64,000 nt of DNA, taken from positions 122,528 through 186,527 of the forward strand of contig CAIVDV010000040.1 of NCBI GenBank assembly GCA_903904755.1, read 5' to 3'. How positions within the stretch are numbered: position 1 is the first letter of the stretch; the number at the start of each line of letters is the position of its first letter. The position numbers and the translations under genes were made by a program. The notes under the pieces were generated by a model that saw only the letters and a program-made list of their open reading frames with translations, had not been told where the DNA came from and made no database searches. Below are positions 44,540 through 55,800 of this stretch, one piece after another. This DNA comes from an uncultured Acidobacteriaceae bacterium. GTDB lineage: Bacteria; Acidobacteriota; Terriglobia; Terriglobales; Acidobacteriaceae.

Positions 44540-46306
44540 TCACGGCCGCTTCCGTAACGCCGCCAAAAACGCATCCGCCTCCAGCGTATTCAGCACCTCA
44601 CCCGCCGTCAGCCAGGCCCGCCGCAACTGCCTCACTCCAAAGCTCATCTTCTCCAAATGCCGCCAGTCGTGCGCATCCGTATTCACCACCACCTTGCAGC
44701 CCAGTTCCTTCGCCAGCCGCAAATCCCGCTCGTTCAGGTCCAGCCGCTCCGGCGCGGCATTATGCTCCACTGCCACACCCAGTTCCGCGCACCGCTTCAG
44801 CACCGACGGCAGGTCCAGCGCAAAAGCCTCCCGCTTCAGCAGCAACCTTCCCGTCGGATGCCCCAGCACCCGAACATAAGGGTTCTCTACCGCCCGCAGC
44901 ACCCGCGCCGTCATCTCTTCCCTCGGCTGCTGGAACAGCGTGTGCACGCTCGCAATCACCACATCCATCTCCGCCAGCACCTCGTCCGGCAGGTCCAGCG
45001 TCCCATCGCCCAGAATGTCCACCTCAATCCCGGCAAACACCCGGATCCGCCCCTCCATCTCTCGGTCCACCGCCCGTATCTGCCGCACATGCTCCACCGC
45101 CCGCGCCTCATCCAGCCCATTCGTCATCGCCAGATTCTTGCTGTGGTCGGTGATCGCTATATACCCATACCCCCGCGCCAGCGCCGCATCCGCCATCTCA
45201 CGTATGGAGTTGTGACCATCCGTCGCATGCGTATGCATATGCACATCCCCGCGGATATCCCCCACCTCAATCAGCTTCGGTAGCCGGCTCCTCCCTCCCC
45301 CTTCAAGAATCGCCGCTTCTATCTCGCCCAGGTTCTCCCGCATCTCCGGTGGAATCCACGACAGCCCCAGCGCCCCGTAAATCTCCTCTTCCGTCGCCGC
45401 CGCCACCACACTCTCGTCATCCAGCCGCGCCAGCGACCACTCGCTCAGCGTGTACCCCAGCTTCAGCGCCCGCTGCCGCAGCGCCACGTTATGCGCCTTG
45501 CTCCCGGTAAAGTACTGCAGCGCCGCCCCAAAACTCCTCGCCGGAAGCAGCCGCACATCCACCTGCAAACTGTTCTGCAGATAAAAACTCACCTTGTTCT
45601 CGCCCTTCGCAATCAAATCCCGCATCCCCGAATACGCCGCCACATACTCCACCATCGCAACCGTTTGTCTCGGCTCGCACGCCGTCCCCGTCACCAGCAG
45701 ATCCAGGTCCCCATTTGTCTCCCGCCCGCGCCGCAGGCTCCCCGCCGGCGTCACCCGCGCCACCGTTCCCGGTCCCGGATACGCCATCAGATATGCCACC
45801 AGCTGCCCCGCCGCTGCCTCCGCATGGTCTATCCGGAACCGCCCCGCGCTCTTCCGAAAATCCTCAATCCCCTTTTTCAGCTTCTCAATCTGCTTCTCGC
45901 CCATCCGCGGCAGCCCCTTCAGCCGCCCTGCATCAATCGCCGCCGCCAGCCCGTCAATCGAGGCAATCTGCGCCGCATCCCACAGCAGCGCCACCGTCTT
46001 CGGCCCCATCCCCGGCAACTGCAGCAAATCCAATATCCCCGCCGAGTACTTCGCCAGCAGCTCATCCCGCAACGGCAAACTCCCCGTCTCCACCGCCGCC
46101 TGGATATTCGCCGCCATCCCCTTCCCAATACCCGGAATCTCCAGCAGCCGCGCCGTATCCGCAGCCAGCGCCGCCAGCTCCGCCGTACTCTGCTCCGCAG
46201 CCTCCGCCGCCCGCCGATAACTCCGTATCCGGAACCCGTCCCCGCCTGAAATCTCCAGCAAATCCCCCGTCTCCGTCAGCAGCCGCGCAATCGTCGCATT
46301 CTCCAT
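44540..46306 (-). CDS. polX: DNA polymerase X / PHP 3'-5' exonuclease
   Basis: HhH motifs 'LLEIPGIGKGMA', 'LLQLPGMGPKT', 'RRGRETNGDLDLLV', PHP 'GDVHMHTHATDG'. Confidence 0.96.
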   Translation of the reverse strand: MENATIARLLTETGDLLEISGGDGFRIRSYRRAAEAAEQSTAELAALAADTARLLEIPGIGKGMAANIQAAVETGSLPLRDELLAKYSAGILDLLQLPGMGPKTVALLWDAAQIASIDGLAAAIDAGRLKGLPRMGEKQIEKLKKGIEDFRKSAGRFRIDHAEAAAGQLVAYLMAYPGPGTVARVTPAGSLRRGRETNGDLDLLVTGTACEPRQTVAMVEYVAAYSGMRDLIAKGENKVSFYLQNSLQVDVRLLPARSFGAALQYFTGSKAHNVALRQRALKLGYTLSEWSLARLDDESVVAAATEEEIYGALGLSWIPPEMRENLGEIEAAILEGGGRSRLPKLIEVGDIRGDVHMHTHATDGHNSIREMADAALARGYGYIAITDHSKNLAMTNGLDEARAVEHVRQIRAVDREMEGRIRVFAGIEVDILGDGTLDLPDEVLAEMDVVIASVHTLFQQPREEMTARVLRAVENPYVRVLGHPTGRLLLKREAFALDLPSVLKRCAELGVAVEHNAAPERLDLNERDLRLAKELGCKVVVNTDAHDWRHLEKMSFGVRQLRRAWLTAGEVLNTLEADAFLAALRKRP

Positions 46307-46370
46307 CGTCCCCTCCCGCCCCCAGTATCACCCGCGCCGCACGACCCACTCCACCCCAAAAAACAAAACC

Positions 46371-46397
46371 GCCGGCCCCGTTTCTCACAGGGCCGGC
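46371..46397. terminator. Hairpin GCCGGCCC...GGGCCGGC between polX and csp
   Basis: 8-bp perfect arms. Confidence 0.5.
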
Positions 46398-46523
46398 GAT
46401 TCTCTGGGGAAGGCGTCTACCCCTCGCAGATCAATCCATCCATCAACCGGGCAACACAGGGAAATCCCGCGCTGCCCGCTCGGCAGTGTTCCTATTCCGG
46501 ATACCTTGCACCAAACCGCCTCG

Positions 46524-46751
46524 TCAGGCTGCGGCTTCAGTGTCCTTTGCGCGTACGACTCCGTCTGCCTGGGGACCCTTGTTGCCCGTCACGATGTCAA
46601 ACTCCACCGCGTCCCCTTCCTTCAGCGACTTGTAGCCGTCCACCTGGATTGCCGAATAATGCACAAAAACATCAGGCCCATCTTCTCTTCCGATAAACCC
46701 GAAACCTTTGGCATTGTTGAACCACTTCACTGTTCCTTTGTATTGACCCAC
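46524..46751 (-). CDS. Cold-shock protein (CspA family)
   Basis: '[31 protein letters not shown]'. Confidence 0.97.
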   Translation of the reverse strand: MGQYKGTVKWFNNAKGFGFIGREDGPDVFVHYSAIQVDGYKSLKEGDAVEFDIVTGNKGPQADGVVRAKDTEAAA

Positions 46752-46903
46752 CGTCTTTCTTCCTTCCTGAAACGAACGATTGCGACGTTTTGGGGAAGCC
46801 GCTGTATTCTATGACGCTCTTTTTACCGGAAAGGTTTTTCATACCTCCGCAAAAAGCCTCCGCCCTCGCACCCCACACCTCCCCGCCAACCCTCTTCACT
46901 AAC

Positions 46904-46928
46904 CTCTGTCCACTGTCCACACTCCACT
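46904..46928. repeat. Degenerate heptad array, copy I
   Basis: ctctgtccactgtccacactccact. Confidence 0.45.
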
Positions 46929-46937
46929 CGCCGTAGA

Positions 46938-48122
46938 ATGAATCAGGAGACACATCTCACCATGCCCCGCATCTATATGGACGCCAACGCCACCACCCCC
47001 CTCCTTCCAGAAGTCATCGACGCCATGCGTCCCTACTGGCTTGAGGCTTACGGCAATGCCAGCTCCATCCACCGCGAAGGCCAGACGGCCCGCAAGGGCG
47101 TCGAGCACGCCCGCGCCGCCGTCGCTGAGCTACTCAACTGCCGCGACGCCGAAGTTGTCTTCAACTCCGGCGGCACCGAAGGCGACAACGCTGCCATCTT
47201 TGGCCTCATGCGCCCTGGCGACCACCTCATCACCACCTCCATCGAGCACTCAGCCGTCCTCGCCCCCGCCCGCAAACTCGCCGAGTCTGGTCAGGACGTC
47301 ACCTTCATCGACCCCCTCCCCAGCGGCCTTATCTCCCCCAAGTCCATCCAGGCCGCCCTGCGCCCCAATACCCGCCTCATCTCCGTCATGCTCGCCAACA
47401 ATGAGACCGGCGTCCTCCAGCCCATCCGCGAAATCGCTGCCATCGCCCGCACCGCCGGCGCATTCCTTCACGTCGATGCCGTACAGGCCGCCGGCAAAAT
47501 CCCCATCGATGTCGAAGCCCTCGGCTGCCACCTCCTCTCCATCAGCGGCCACAAAATGCACGCCCCCAAGGGCGTCGGCGCACTCTTCGTCCGCCGAGGA
47601 ACCCCCCTCGACCCCGTCCAGATTGGCGGTAGCCACGAGCGCCGCCGTCGCGCCGGCACTGAGAATGTCCCCGGCATCGTGGCCCTCGGCCGCGCCGCCG
47701 AGCTCGCACTCAACTCCCTCGCCGACGGCGCAATGCTCCGCCTCGCCCAACTCCGCGACCGCCTCGAAGCCGGCATCCTCGCCCAAATCCCCCGCACCGG
47801 CGTCAACGGAGCTGGAGCCCCCCGCGTCGCCAACACCACCAACATCTGGTTCGACCTCGTTGATACCGAGGCCCTCGTCATAGCCCTCGACCTCAAGGAC
47901 ATCGCCGTCTCTGGCGGCTCCGCATGCGCCTCCGGCTCCACCGATCCATCCCACGTCCTCATGGCCATGGGCCTCGATAAAACCCGCGCCCGCGGCAGCC
48001 TCCGCTTCAGCCTCCTCAAAACCATCACCGAGGCCGAAATCGACCGCGCCCTCGCCATCGTTCCCGCCGCCGTACTCCACCTCCGCGCCCTTTCCCCGCA
48101 GGAAGCAGGTACCGCCGGATGA
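46938..48122 (+). CDS. Cysteine desulfurase (NifS/IscS-like; start 46938 or 46962)
   Basis: '[14 protein letters not shown]', '[13 protein letters not shown]', '[19 protein letters not shown]', '[10 protein letters not shown]'. Confidence 0.96.
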   Translation: MNQETHLTMPRIYMDANATTPLLPEVIDAMRPYWLEAYGNASSIHREGQTARKGVEHARAAVAELLNCRDAEVVFNSGGTEGDNAAIFGLMRPGDHLITTSIEHSAVLAPARKLAESGQDVTFIDPLPSGLISPKSIQAALRPNTRLISVMLANNETGVLQPIREIAAIARTAGAFLHVDAVQAAGKIPIDVEALGCHLLSISGHKMHAPKGVGALFVRRGTPLDPVQIGGSHERRRRAGTENVPGIVALGRAAELALNSLADGAMLRLAQLRDRLEAGILAQIPRTGVNGAGAPRVANTTNIWFDLVDTEALVIALDLKDIAVSGGSACASGSTDPSHVLMAMGLDKTRARGSLRFSLLKTITEAEIDRALAIVPAAVLHLRALSPQEAGTAG

Positions 48123-49261
48123 CCACCACCCCCGAAATCATCGCCGTAGCCATGTCCGGTGGCGTCGACTCCTCCACCGTCGCCGCCATGCTCACCCGTG
48201 ACGGCGCACAGGTCATCGGCCTCACCCTACAGCTCTGGGACCAGAACCGCCTCGCCGGAAAGCCCGGGACCCCCGACGCCCCCAAAACCGGCCGCTGCTG
48301 CTCCCTCGACGACGTCTACGACGCCCGCCGTGTCGCCGAGACCCTTGGCATCCCTTACTATGTCGTCAACCAGCAGGAGCGCTTCGAGCAGGACGTCGTC
48401 CGCCCCTTCGTCAACGACTACCTCAACGGACGCACCCCCATCCCTTGCTCCCTCTGCAATAACCACCTCAAGTTCGACCAGCTCCTCATCACCGCCCGCC
48501 AAATCGGCGCAACCCACATCGCCACCGGCCACTACGCCCGCAACCACTACGACCCCATCCGCGGCCGCTGGATCCTCTCCCGCCCCGCCGACCGCGCCAA
48601 AGACCAGACCTGGTTCCTCTTCGGCCTCACTCAGGACCAGCTCGCCCACACCCTCTTCCCCCTCGGTAACCTCACCAAGCCTGAGGTCCGCGACATCGCG
48701 CGCACCAGTAAGCTCGCCCTCGCCGATAAGCCCGACTCCCAGGAAATCTGCTTCATCCCCGGCGGCGACTACAAGCAGTTCATCGCAAACTACCTCGAAG
48801 AGCAGGGCCTGCCCCTCCCCGATACCTCCGGCACCCTCGTCTCCACCACCGGTGCCCCACTCGGCCAGCACTCCGGCGTCCACAACTTCACCATCGGCCA
48901 GCGCAAGGGCCTCGGCGTCACCGCCCCCAACCCCCTCTACGTCCTCAACATCGACAAGGCCACCCGCCAGGTCACCGTCGGCCCCGAGTCCTCGCTCAAC
49001 ATCTCCACCCTCACCGTCCACCGAATCAACTGGGTCTCCATCCCCGGCATCTCCGGCCCCACACGCGCCCAGGTCAAAATCCGCCACGTCCACGAGCCCG
49101 CCCCCGCTCTCCTCGAACTCCTCCCCCCCGACCCCGCCTCCTCCGAGACCGGCCAGCTCCTCCGCGTCACCTTCGACACTCCCCAGCGCGCCATCACCCC
49201 CGGCCACTCCGCCGTCTTCTATAAAGGCGACGAAGTCCTCGGCGGCGGCTGGATCGTCTAA
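48119..49261 (+). CDS. mnmA: tRNA-specific 2-thiouridylase MnmA
   Basis: '[15 protein letters not shown]', '[20 protein letters not shown]', 'ATGHYAR', 'SQEICFIP'; ATGA overlap with the desulfurase. Confidence 0.97.
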   Translation: MTTTPEIIAVAMSGGVDSSTVAAMLTRDGAQVIGLTLQLWDQNRLAGKPGTPDAPKTGRCCSLDDVYDARRVAETLGIPYYVVNQQERFEQDVVRPFVNDYLNGRTPIPCSLCNNHLKFDQLLITARQIGATHIATGHYARNHYDPIRGRWILSRPADRAKDQTWFLFGLTQDQLAHTLFPLGNLTKPEVRDIARTSKLALADKPDSQEICFIPGGDYKQFIANYLEEQGLPLPDTSGTLVSTTGAPLGQHSGVHNFTIGQRKGLGVTAPNPLYVLNIDKATRQVTVGPESSLNISTLTVHRINWVSIPGISGPTRAQVKIRHVHEPAPALLELLPPDPASSETGQLLRVTFDTPQRAITPGHSAVFYKGDEVLGGGWIV

Positions 49262-49406
49262 GAGCCTATCCCAGAAACACCCCCAATCCTCTCGACGCGG
49301 CAGCTCACACCGCCTCAATCCTCACCAGTCAAGCCAACTTGCTGACTTGCTAGGTCGCAAAGCGACGCTAACTTGCTACACCGTACCCAAGCCCATCCCA
49401 GACCAA

Positions 49407-49472
49407 AATACTTAAATTTTCACTTGACTATCCACCCCATATCGCCCAATACTTAATCGAAAACTTAACTAT
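49407..49472 (+). promoter_or_regulatory. Two composite sites AATACTTAA-N6-ACTTRACTAT starting at 49407 and 49448
   Basis: Half-sites identical at 18/19 positions, spacers different, copies exactly 41 bp apart. Confidence 0.65.
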
Positions 49473-49489
49473 CCCGAGGGAGTACACCC

Positions 49490-49957
49490 ATGCCCAAACC
49501 CGTGGAACACGCCACCTACGTCATCGAGCGCAACTTCCCCACCGACCCCGCCACCGTCTTCCTGGCCTTCGCCGACCCCGCCAAAAAGGCCGCCTGGTTC
49601 TCCGCCCCCGAAGGCACCCACTCCCTCGACTTCCGCCCCGGCGGCCACGAAGTCACCACCCGCCCCACCCCCATCGACAGCCCCATGAAGGGCGCACCCC
49701 TCACCAACCACACCTGCTATCAGGACATCCAGCCCGACGAGCGCATCGTCTTCGCCTACACCATGTCCGTCGGCGACCTCCGCATCTCCGCCTCCCTCGT
49801 CACCGTCCAGTTTGTGCCCACAGCCGACGGCACCTCGCTCATCTTCACCGAGCAGGCCGCCTTCTTCCCCTGGTCCGACGGCCTCGCCATCCGCCGCGCC
49901 GGCTGGGAGGCCATCCTCGAAACCCTTGGCAAGTTCCTCCAGGCCCACAAATCATGA
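49490..49957 (+). CDS. SRPBCC/AHSA1 domain protein
   Basis: 'IERNFPTDPATVFLAFADPAKKAAWF'. Confidence 0.92.
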   Translation: MPKPVEHATYVIERNFPTDPATVFLAFADPAKKAAWFSAPEGTHSLDFRPGGHEVTTRPTPIDSPMKGAPLTNHTCYQDIQPDERIVFAYTMSVGDLRISASLVTVQFVPTADGTSLIFTEQAAFFPWSDGLAIRRAGWEAILETLGKFLQAHKS

Positions 49958-50298
49958 CCGCCCCGGCACTCGCAGCCCGCGCCCGCCTCTTCGCCGCCCT
50001 CGGCGACCCCGCGCGCCTGGCCATGGTCGAGCGCGTCGCCGCAGGCCCCGTCTCGGTCTCTGCCCTCGCCCGCCCGCTCTCCCTTTCTTTGGCCGCCGCC
50101 GTCCAGCACATCCAAATCCTTGAGCGCACCGGCCTCCTCCGCACAGAAAAACAGGGCCGGGTCAGGCTTTGCCGCCTTGAACCCCAGGCCCTGCGTACGG
50201 TCGAAGACTGGCTCACAGAGCGCCGCACCGCATGGAACTCCGCCTTCGACCGCCTCGCTGACCTGCTCACTCAGCCTGAACCCTCCCGCCCCGAGTAA
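49954..50298 (+). CDS. ArsR-family regulator
   Basis: 'ARLFAALGDPARLAMVERVAAGPVSVSALARPLSLSLAAAVQHIQILERTGLL'. Confidence 0.93.
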   Translation: MTAPALAARARLFAALGDPARLAMVERVAAGPVSVSALARPLSLSLAAAVQHIQILERTGLLRTEKQGRVRLCRLEPQALRTVEDWLTERRTAWNSAFDRLADLLTQPEPSRPE

Positions 50299-50310
50299 CC
50301 CAAAACAAAA

Positions 50311-50341
50311 GCCCCAGCGCGGCATCCATCCGCACTGGGGC
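50311..50341. terminator. Terminator-like hairpin GCCCCAGCGCGG...CCGCACTGGGGC
   Basis: Imperfect arms between convergent genes. Confidence 0.65.
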
Positions 50342-50358
50342 ATTCCATCCTTTACCGT

Positions 50359-51456
50359 CTACTTCTGCACCGCCCACGCCAGCCCATCCGGCTCACCCCC
50401 GGCGTCAATGTGCCCGGCCACCGTCAGCGTCTTCAGGTCAATCACCGCTACGTAGTTGTCCGGTCCGCACGAAACAAACGCCCGCGCCCCGTCCGGCTGC
50501 ATCTGGATCCCCGCCGCCCCGTGCCCAATCGCCACCCGCTTCACCACCTTGCGGCTCGCCACGTCCACCACCGTCAGGTTGCCTCCGCGCAGGGTCGACA
50601 CCAGCGCCAGCTTCCCATCCGGCGTAAACTTCAGCCGGTTCGCGCTCGGCACACTCGCATCCAGCGTCGCCACCACGGCCTTGGTTCCCAGGTCGATTAC
50701 GGAAATCGTCCCATCCTGCGCATTCGCAGTCCACACCTCTTTCCCGTCCGGTGTCACATCAAATCCCTCATCGCCCTTGCCCACCGGAATCACCGTCTGC
50801 ACCCAGCTCGTCCGCGGCATCCCCGGCATCCCTGGCGGCCCGCCCGGCCCCGCTGGCGCTCCCGGTGGCGGCCCGCCCATGCCCGGCCCGTTTCCCGGTG
50901 GTGGTGGCCCCATTGGCGGCATATCCGTCAGCTCCAGCACGCTCACCGTCCCGCTGGCCACATTCGTCGTGTACACCTGCTTCTCATCCGCCGTCACAAA
51001 CACCATGTGCGTCCGGTTCTGGCCGGTCCCCATCACCCAGTCCACCTTGTTCGTCGCCGGGTCCAGCCGCCCCACCACCTTTGCGCCTTCTGCCGTGAAC
51101 CACAGCTTCCCGCCTTCAAACATCAGCCCATGCGGCCCATTCAGAGCGCCCAGGTCATAGCTCGGCAGCGCCTTCTGTCCCGCCAGATCCAGCACGCTCA
51201 GCTCGTGAAAGCCCCCGCCCCCATAAATCGACACCCACGCCGTCTTGCCATCGGCTGAGGCCACAACCTCGTGCGGGTCCGCCCCCACCGGCATCTTCGC
51301 CACCACCTTCAGCGTCGCCGGATCCACAATCGCCAGCGTATGCTCCCGCTTCGACAGCACCAGCAAGCTCTCCTTCGGCGTCGCCTGACCCTGCACCACC
51401 GGCACCGCACCCATCAAAACCACGGCTGCCATCGCAACCCACACACTCTTGCGCAT
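50359..51456 (-). CDS. Exported YVTN-type beta-propeller protein with Gly/Pro insert
   Basis: Signal peptide; repeats 'LAIVDPATLKVVAKMPVGADPHEVVASADGKTAWVS'; insert 'GPPPPGNGPGMGGPPPGAPAGPGGPPGMPGMP'. Confidence 0.9.
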   Translation of the reverse strand: MRKSVWVAMAAVVLMGAVPVVQGQATPKESLLVLSKREHTLAIVDPATLKVVAKMPVGADPHEVVASADGKTAWVSIYGGGGFHELSVLDLAGQKALPSYDLGALNGPHGLMFEGGKLWFTAEGAKVVGRLDPATNKVDWVMGTGQNRTHMVFVTADEKQVYTTNVASGTVSVLELTDMPPMGPPPPGNGPGMGGPPPGAPAGPGGPPGMPGMPRTSWVQTVIPVGKGDEGFDVTPDGKEVWTANAQDGTISVIDLGTKAVVATLDASVPSANRLKFTPDGKLALVSTLRGGNLTVVDVASRKVVKRVAIGHGAAGIQMQPDGARAFVSCGPDNYVAVIDLKTLTVAGHIDAGGEPDGLAWAVQK

Positions 51457-51574
51457 ATTCCTGACCTCTCCCCGTTCGACGGAAGACCCTCGCCAAAAGA
51501 CGCCACAAACAGAAGCGGGGGACGCTTGCCTTCGCAAACTCCCCCAACATCTCTCCCGCAAACTCTTCTAAAGC

Positions 51575-52093
51575 CTACACAAACATATCCCGGTCTTCGG
51601 CAACATGGGTCCTTGCAGGCTTCGGTTCAAACTGGAAGTACCGCTCCACCGCCGCCTTAACACCCTGCACCACGCCATTCACCTGTTTCACCGGCGTCGT
51701 CACTGCGGCTTCCACCAGCGCGCTCACCTGCTCCACCTTGTCCAGGCTGGTCGAAACCATCGCATCCACGCGCACCACCTGCCGCACCACGCGCTCCCGC
51801 AACTCGGCCGTCGTCTCGCGAAGATCCGCCGTCTCGTCCTTCAGGTCACGCGTCACATGCACCAGGTTCGTGCAAACCTCAATCGCCTGCGGCCCCAGCC
51901 GGTCCAGCAGCTCGCGCGACTGCTGCGCCAGCGGCACAATCGTCGAACGCAAATCCTCGGCCAGCTCCAGCGACTGCTTTGCGGTCTTCTTCAGCGATAC
52001 CAGAATACCCACCAGCACAAACGCCTGCAGCAGTACCGCAAGGCCTGTCACCGCGACAAAGAGAATCATGATTGTCTGACTATTCCACGCCAT
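51575..52093 (-). CDS. DUF948-like single-TM coiled-coil protein
   Basis: N-terminal TM 'FVAVTGLAVLLQAFVLVGILVSL' then long amphipathic helices. Confidence 0.65.
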   Translation of the reverse strand: MAWNSQTIMILFVAVTGLAVLLQAFVLVGILVSLKKTAKQSLELAEDLRSTIVPLAQQSRELLDRLGPQAIEVCTNLVHVTRDLKDETADLRETTAELRERVVRQVVRVDAMVSTSLDKVEQVSALVEAAVTTPVKQVNGVVQGVKAAVERYFQFEPKPARTHVAEDRDMFV

Positions 52094-52172
52094 ACCCGGA
52101 ATCTCGCTTGGGGGGGGTTATGCTGCAAATCGCGGGGGAAGGATGCAATGCACCCTCCCCCCGGTCCTTTGA

Positions 52173-52574
52173 TTAAATTCCGGAACCTTCGCCGGTCTCG
52201 CTTGTCGCAGTCGTGTACGCCTGCTTGCCGGCTTCCACTGCGGCCGCTACCCGGCTCGCCTGGTCCGTGACAAAGTCCTTACCCTTGTCCACAAACTCTT
52301 CCCACTGCGCACGGCCCTGGTCCACAACTTCCTTGCCGCGCTTCACATAGGTCGTCGCCTGGCCCTTGCCGCGGTCAATCAGTTCGCCCGCCTGCCCCAC
52401 CACTTCCCGGGCCCGCACGCGAACATACTCCGTGCCGTCCTTGGCCGTGGAAATCAAATCTTCCCGAGTTTCCCGGCCGCTCTTCGGCGCGTACAAAACT
52501 CCCAGCAGAGCTCCCAAACCCAGCCCCGCAATAAACCAGCCCAACGCTGCATTGTTGTTGTTTTCGTTCGACAT
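52173..52574 (-). CDS. YtxH domain protein
   Basis: 'ALGWFIAGLGLGALLGVLYAPKSGRETREDL'. Confidence 0.9.
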   Translation of the reverse strand: MSNENNNNAALGWFIAGLGLGALLGVLYAPKSGRETREDLISTAKDGTEYVRVRAREVVGQAGELIDRGKGQATTYVKRGKEVVDQGRAQWEEFVDKGKDFVTDQASRVAAAVEAGKQAYTTATSETGEGSGI

Positions 52575-52827
52575 AAAAAGGCTCCTTTCGGAATCAACAC
52601 TGTTGAGTCAGCAATCAACCGACGGCACTCTGCAAATCGTGCTCGCAGGCATCACTGACTTCATGCTGCAAGTGTAGTCCAAAACTCCGCCCCGCGGTGT
52701 ATCACCCGGCTCACGAACTTTTGAATTTCCACCCGCTCCTGCCCTCTTCCAACAGAAGCCGCCCGCACCTGCCATCCCTTCCTGGCGGCAGATACGGGCG
52801 GCATCTTCAAGCCACCATCACTCTCGC

Positions 52828-55800
52828 TTACGGAACCTTCACAACCACGGTTGCCGTCTGCGTGTTGGTCGCATTCTTTGAGTCAACACCCGTAATCGTG
52901 AAGGTATACGTTCCGCCCGACACGAACTTCGGCTGCGTAATGCAGGCCGTGAAGCTGAACAACGCTCCAGCCAGCAGCACTGCTCCAAGAACATTCCGCC
53001 ACGCCCGCCGCCGCGCCGGAATCCCGACCAGCAGGCAGCATGCCAGCACCGCAGTCCCACCAACCCACGGCCCAATGCTGCCAGCCGTAACTCCCGGCGG
53101 CAACGTCGAACCCTTTCCGTATACAAGAAAGAGGGTCTGATTCTTGCTGTTCGCCGTCAGGTTCACCGCATCTCCTTCAAACCCGCACTGCGGCGGAGCC
53201 TTTGCTCCCGATCCACCCGAAGTCAGCGCGCAAGTCAGGTTCACCGTGCCCAGGTATCCACCATCGGAAGCCAGTTTCACGTAGAACGCGCCAGTCGAGT
53301 GCTCGGATGTCAGCGAGAACGCGCCTCCCGTTATCGTGAAGGTCGGACGCCCCTTCACATAGATCGTGTTGGAGGTCGAACCGTTGTAGTTCCCATCCCC
53401 CTCATAAATCGCATGGATCGGATGCTTGCCCCAATGCGATGCCAGGGTCGTGATTACGGCCTCACCGGTCGCCGTCCCTGAACCGGAACCAGCTACGCCA
53501 ACCACTGTCCCGCTGGCAAACTCCTGGCCCAGTTCCCACAGGCTTACCTTGCCCGTCGGTCCCGCGCCTGCACTGTTGGTGCTGATGTCCACCGTGTAGG
53601 TAATCGGGTTCTTTCCCAATACGGCTGAACTCTTCAGCACCGCCGTCGTGCTCCCCTTGCCTACCGTAACCGACGCTTGTCCAACGCTCGGGTTGAAGCT
53701 CCGGTCTCCACCATAGCTTGCAGAAATGATCGATGTGCCGGCCGGCAACAGGAATGTCGGCGTCGCTGCCTGACCGCTCAGGCTCAGCGTCGAAGACGGA
53801 AGCGTCTTGCCCGCGACCGTGAACGTAACCTTTCCGGTCGCAATTCCATCCGGCTTCACAACTCCACCTGCATTCGGAGAGTTCACCCCGTACGGCGCTG
53901 CGGTCGCCTGGAAAATTAACCCGTACCGTGCTCCTGACAACGACACAGGATTCCCGGAAATCGGGTTGTACGCCGCCACCTGCGGCACCGTCTTGCTGTC
54001 TTCCGGAGAAATCGTTACCGATACCGCATTCGAAGTGCTCCCCGAAAGCGTCGCCGAACCCCCATAGGTCGCCTGCAAATCATAGCTCCCACCCGGCAGG
54101 CTATTCAGGCTCAACGTCGCAATCTTGCCGCCCGAAACCAGCGGATAGGTCCCAATCGCAACTCCGTTCGCTGCCGACCCGGATCCCGGCTCAGCCACCA
54201 GCGCCACATTGCCAGTAGCCGTCGGCACTCCCGTCACGCTCACGTTCACCGTCACCGGAATCCCGTGCTCCACCGTCGTAGGAGTCGCCGTCAGCACCGT
54301 CGCGCTTGTGTTCAGCCCCGCAGCGGCCCAGTTCATTACCAACTGCGTCGCATCCACGCTGCCCCAGCCTGAAGCCAGGTCATAGCCTGCCGTTGCGTCC
54401 CAACCCGTCGTAAACAGGTTTCCTTCCGCATTCTTCCGGCAGTTCGGTGTTCCGGCAAAGCATGGCTGGCCAATATTGCCCGTCGTCACATCATGGAAGC
54501 CGACGCCCAGCCGCGCCAGGTTGTACAGCACATAGTTCGCCTGCCCCAGCCGGCTACCCGAGTGCTCGGTCGCCAGTGCCAGGATGCCGGCAAACGCCGG
54601 CGTCGATGCGGAGGTTCCACCCACGCCCGCCAGGTAAAAGTCCCCTGCCGGCAGTCCATCTGAGCCCGGCACGCAATCGGAAACAGGATTCCCGCTGGCG
54701 TCCCCGTCCATATTTGTGCAGATTCCCCACGTCGCATAGTTAAACCCGTTGTCCGCCAGCAGCGATACATCGGGCAGGTCGCGCGCCGCGTCCGCTGGAA
54801 CTCCCGCCCCGGCCTGCCAACTCGGCTTCCCATACCCCGAAAGGCACGTATACGTCGTGCTCGTCGTCGTGCTCCGAACGCAACTGCTCTTGCCGCCTCC
54901 CGCTCCGGCAAAATACCCCGACCCGCCATTCTCGCTCCACGTCGTCGGCGGAAAATTCGCAATCGAGATATTCCAGGGCGTCTCCGGGATATATCCCAGA
55001 GCCGACTCATAGGTCGTCGGTGCGCTCGTCAGAGAAACGTAGTTCGGAAAATCCGCCCCGCTTCCATCCGGCCCGCCCAGCGCGCTGTACTCCGTTCCGC
55101 CCACTGCCACGTTGAATGGCGTGGATGCCAGTCCATTCACTGTCAGACCAAACTCGGCCGCCGGCAAACCCGATCCCTGATCGCAGTCCGCAGACCCACC
55201 GTCTCCCGATGCCACCACAACCGAAATTCCCTGCGCCGCTGCCTGCTTCCACAGCGCATACTCAAACGCGTTGCCCGAACTGCCCAGAAACAGCTCGCAA
55301 AGACCCCAGCTCACGCTCAGGATATCCACGTTGTTGTCATTCACAGCCCGGGTAGATGCCAGATCGATGCCGTCATTCAGCATCGTGTCCCCTGCCACGT
55401 AATACACAATCTGAGCCTGCGGCGCCAGACCACCCGACACTTCCAGGTCCAGATACGCCTCATACTCGGCTCCATCATAGGTCTGGCCTGGGTCCGGCCC
55501 TACCGTCACCACCTGAATCCCCTTGGCCGGCAATCCAAAAAGCGACCGGTAGTGGGCAACCTGGCTCGCATCAACGTTGGACTTGCCGACAATGCCTATC
55601 CTCACACCCTTGCCAACAACCTGCGTTCCCGCAAAATTGCGGTTCAGCCCCTTCACCGGGGTGTTGTAAATTGTCGCCGCATCTCCCGGCATCACATACA
55701 GAAAGTCTCCGCCCGCAGTCGACGTCAGCGCCGGACGAACCTTGTTCGCGGCCGAATCAAAATGGCCCCGAGGCCCGCGGTCCATCATCGGATGCTTCGC

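Noticed and set aside
50800-50930. Gly/Pro-rich stretch as possible frameshift or collagen-like gene
   Set aside because: In frame within the YVTN propeller protein; best read as a flexible loop insert.
52086-52172. G-run gggggggg near 52112 as a second G4 site
   Set aside because: A single homopolymeric run without regularly spaced further runs; weaker than the heptad arrays.
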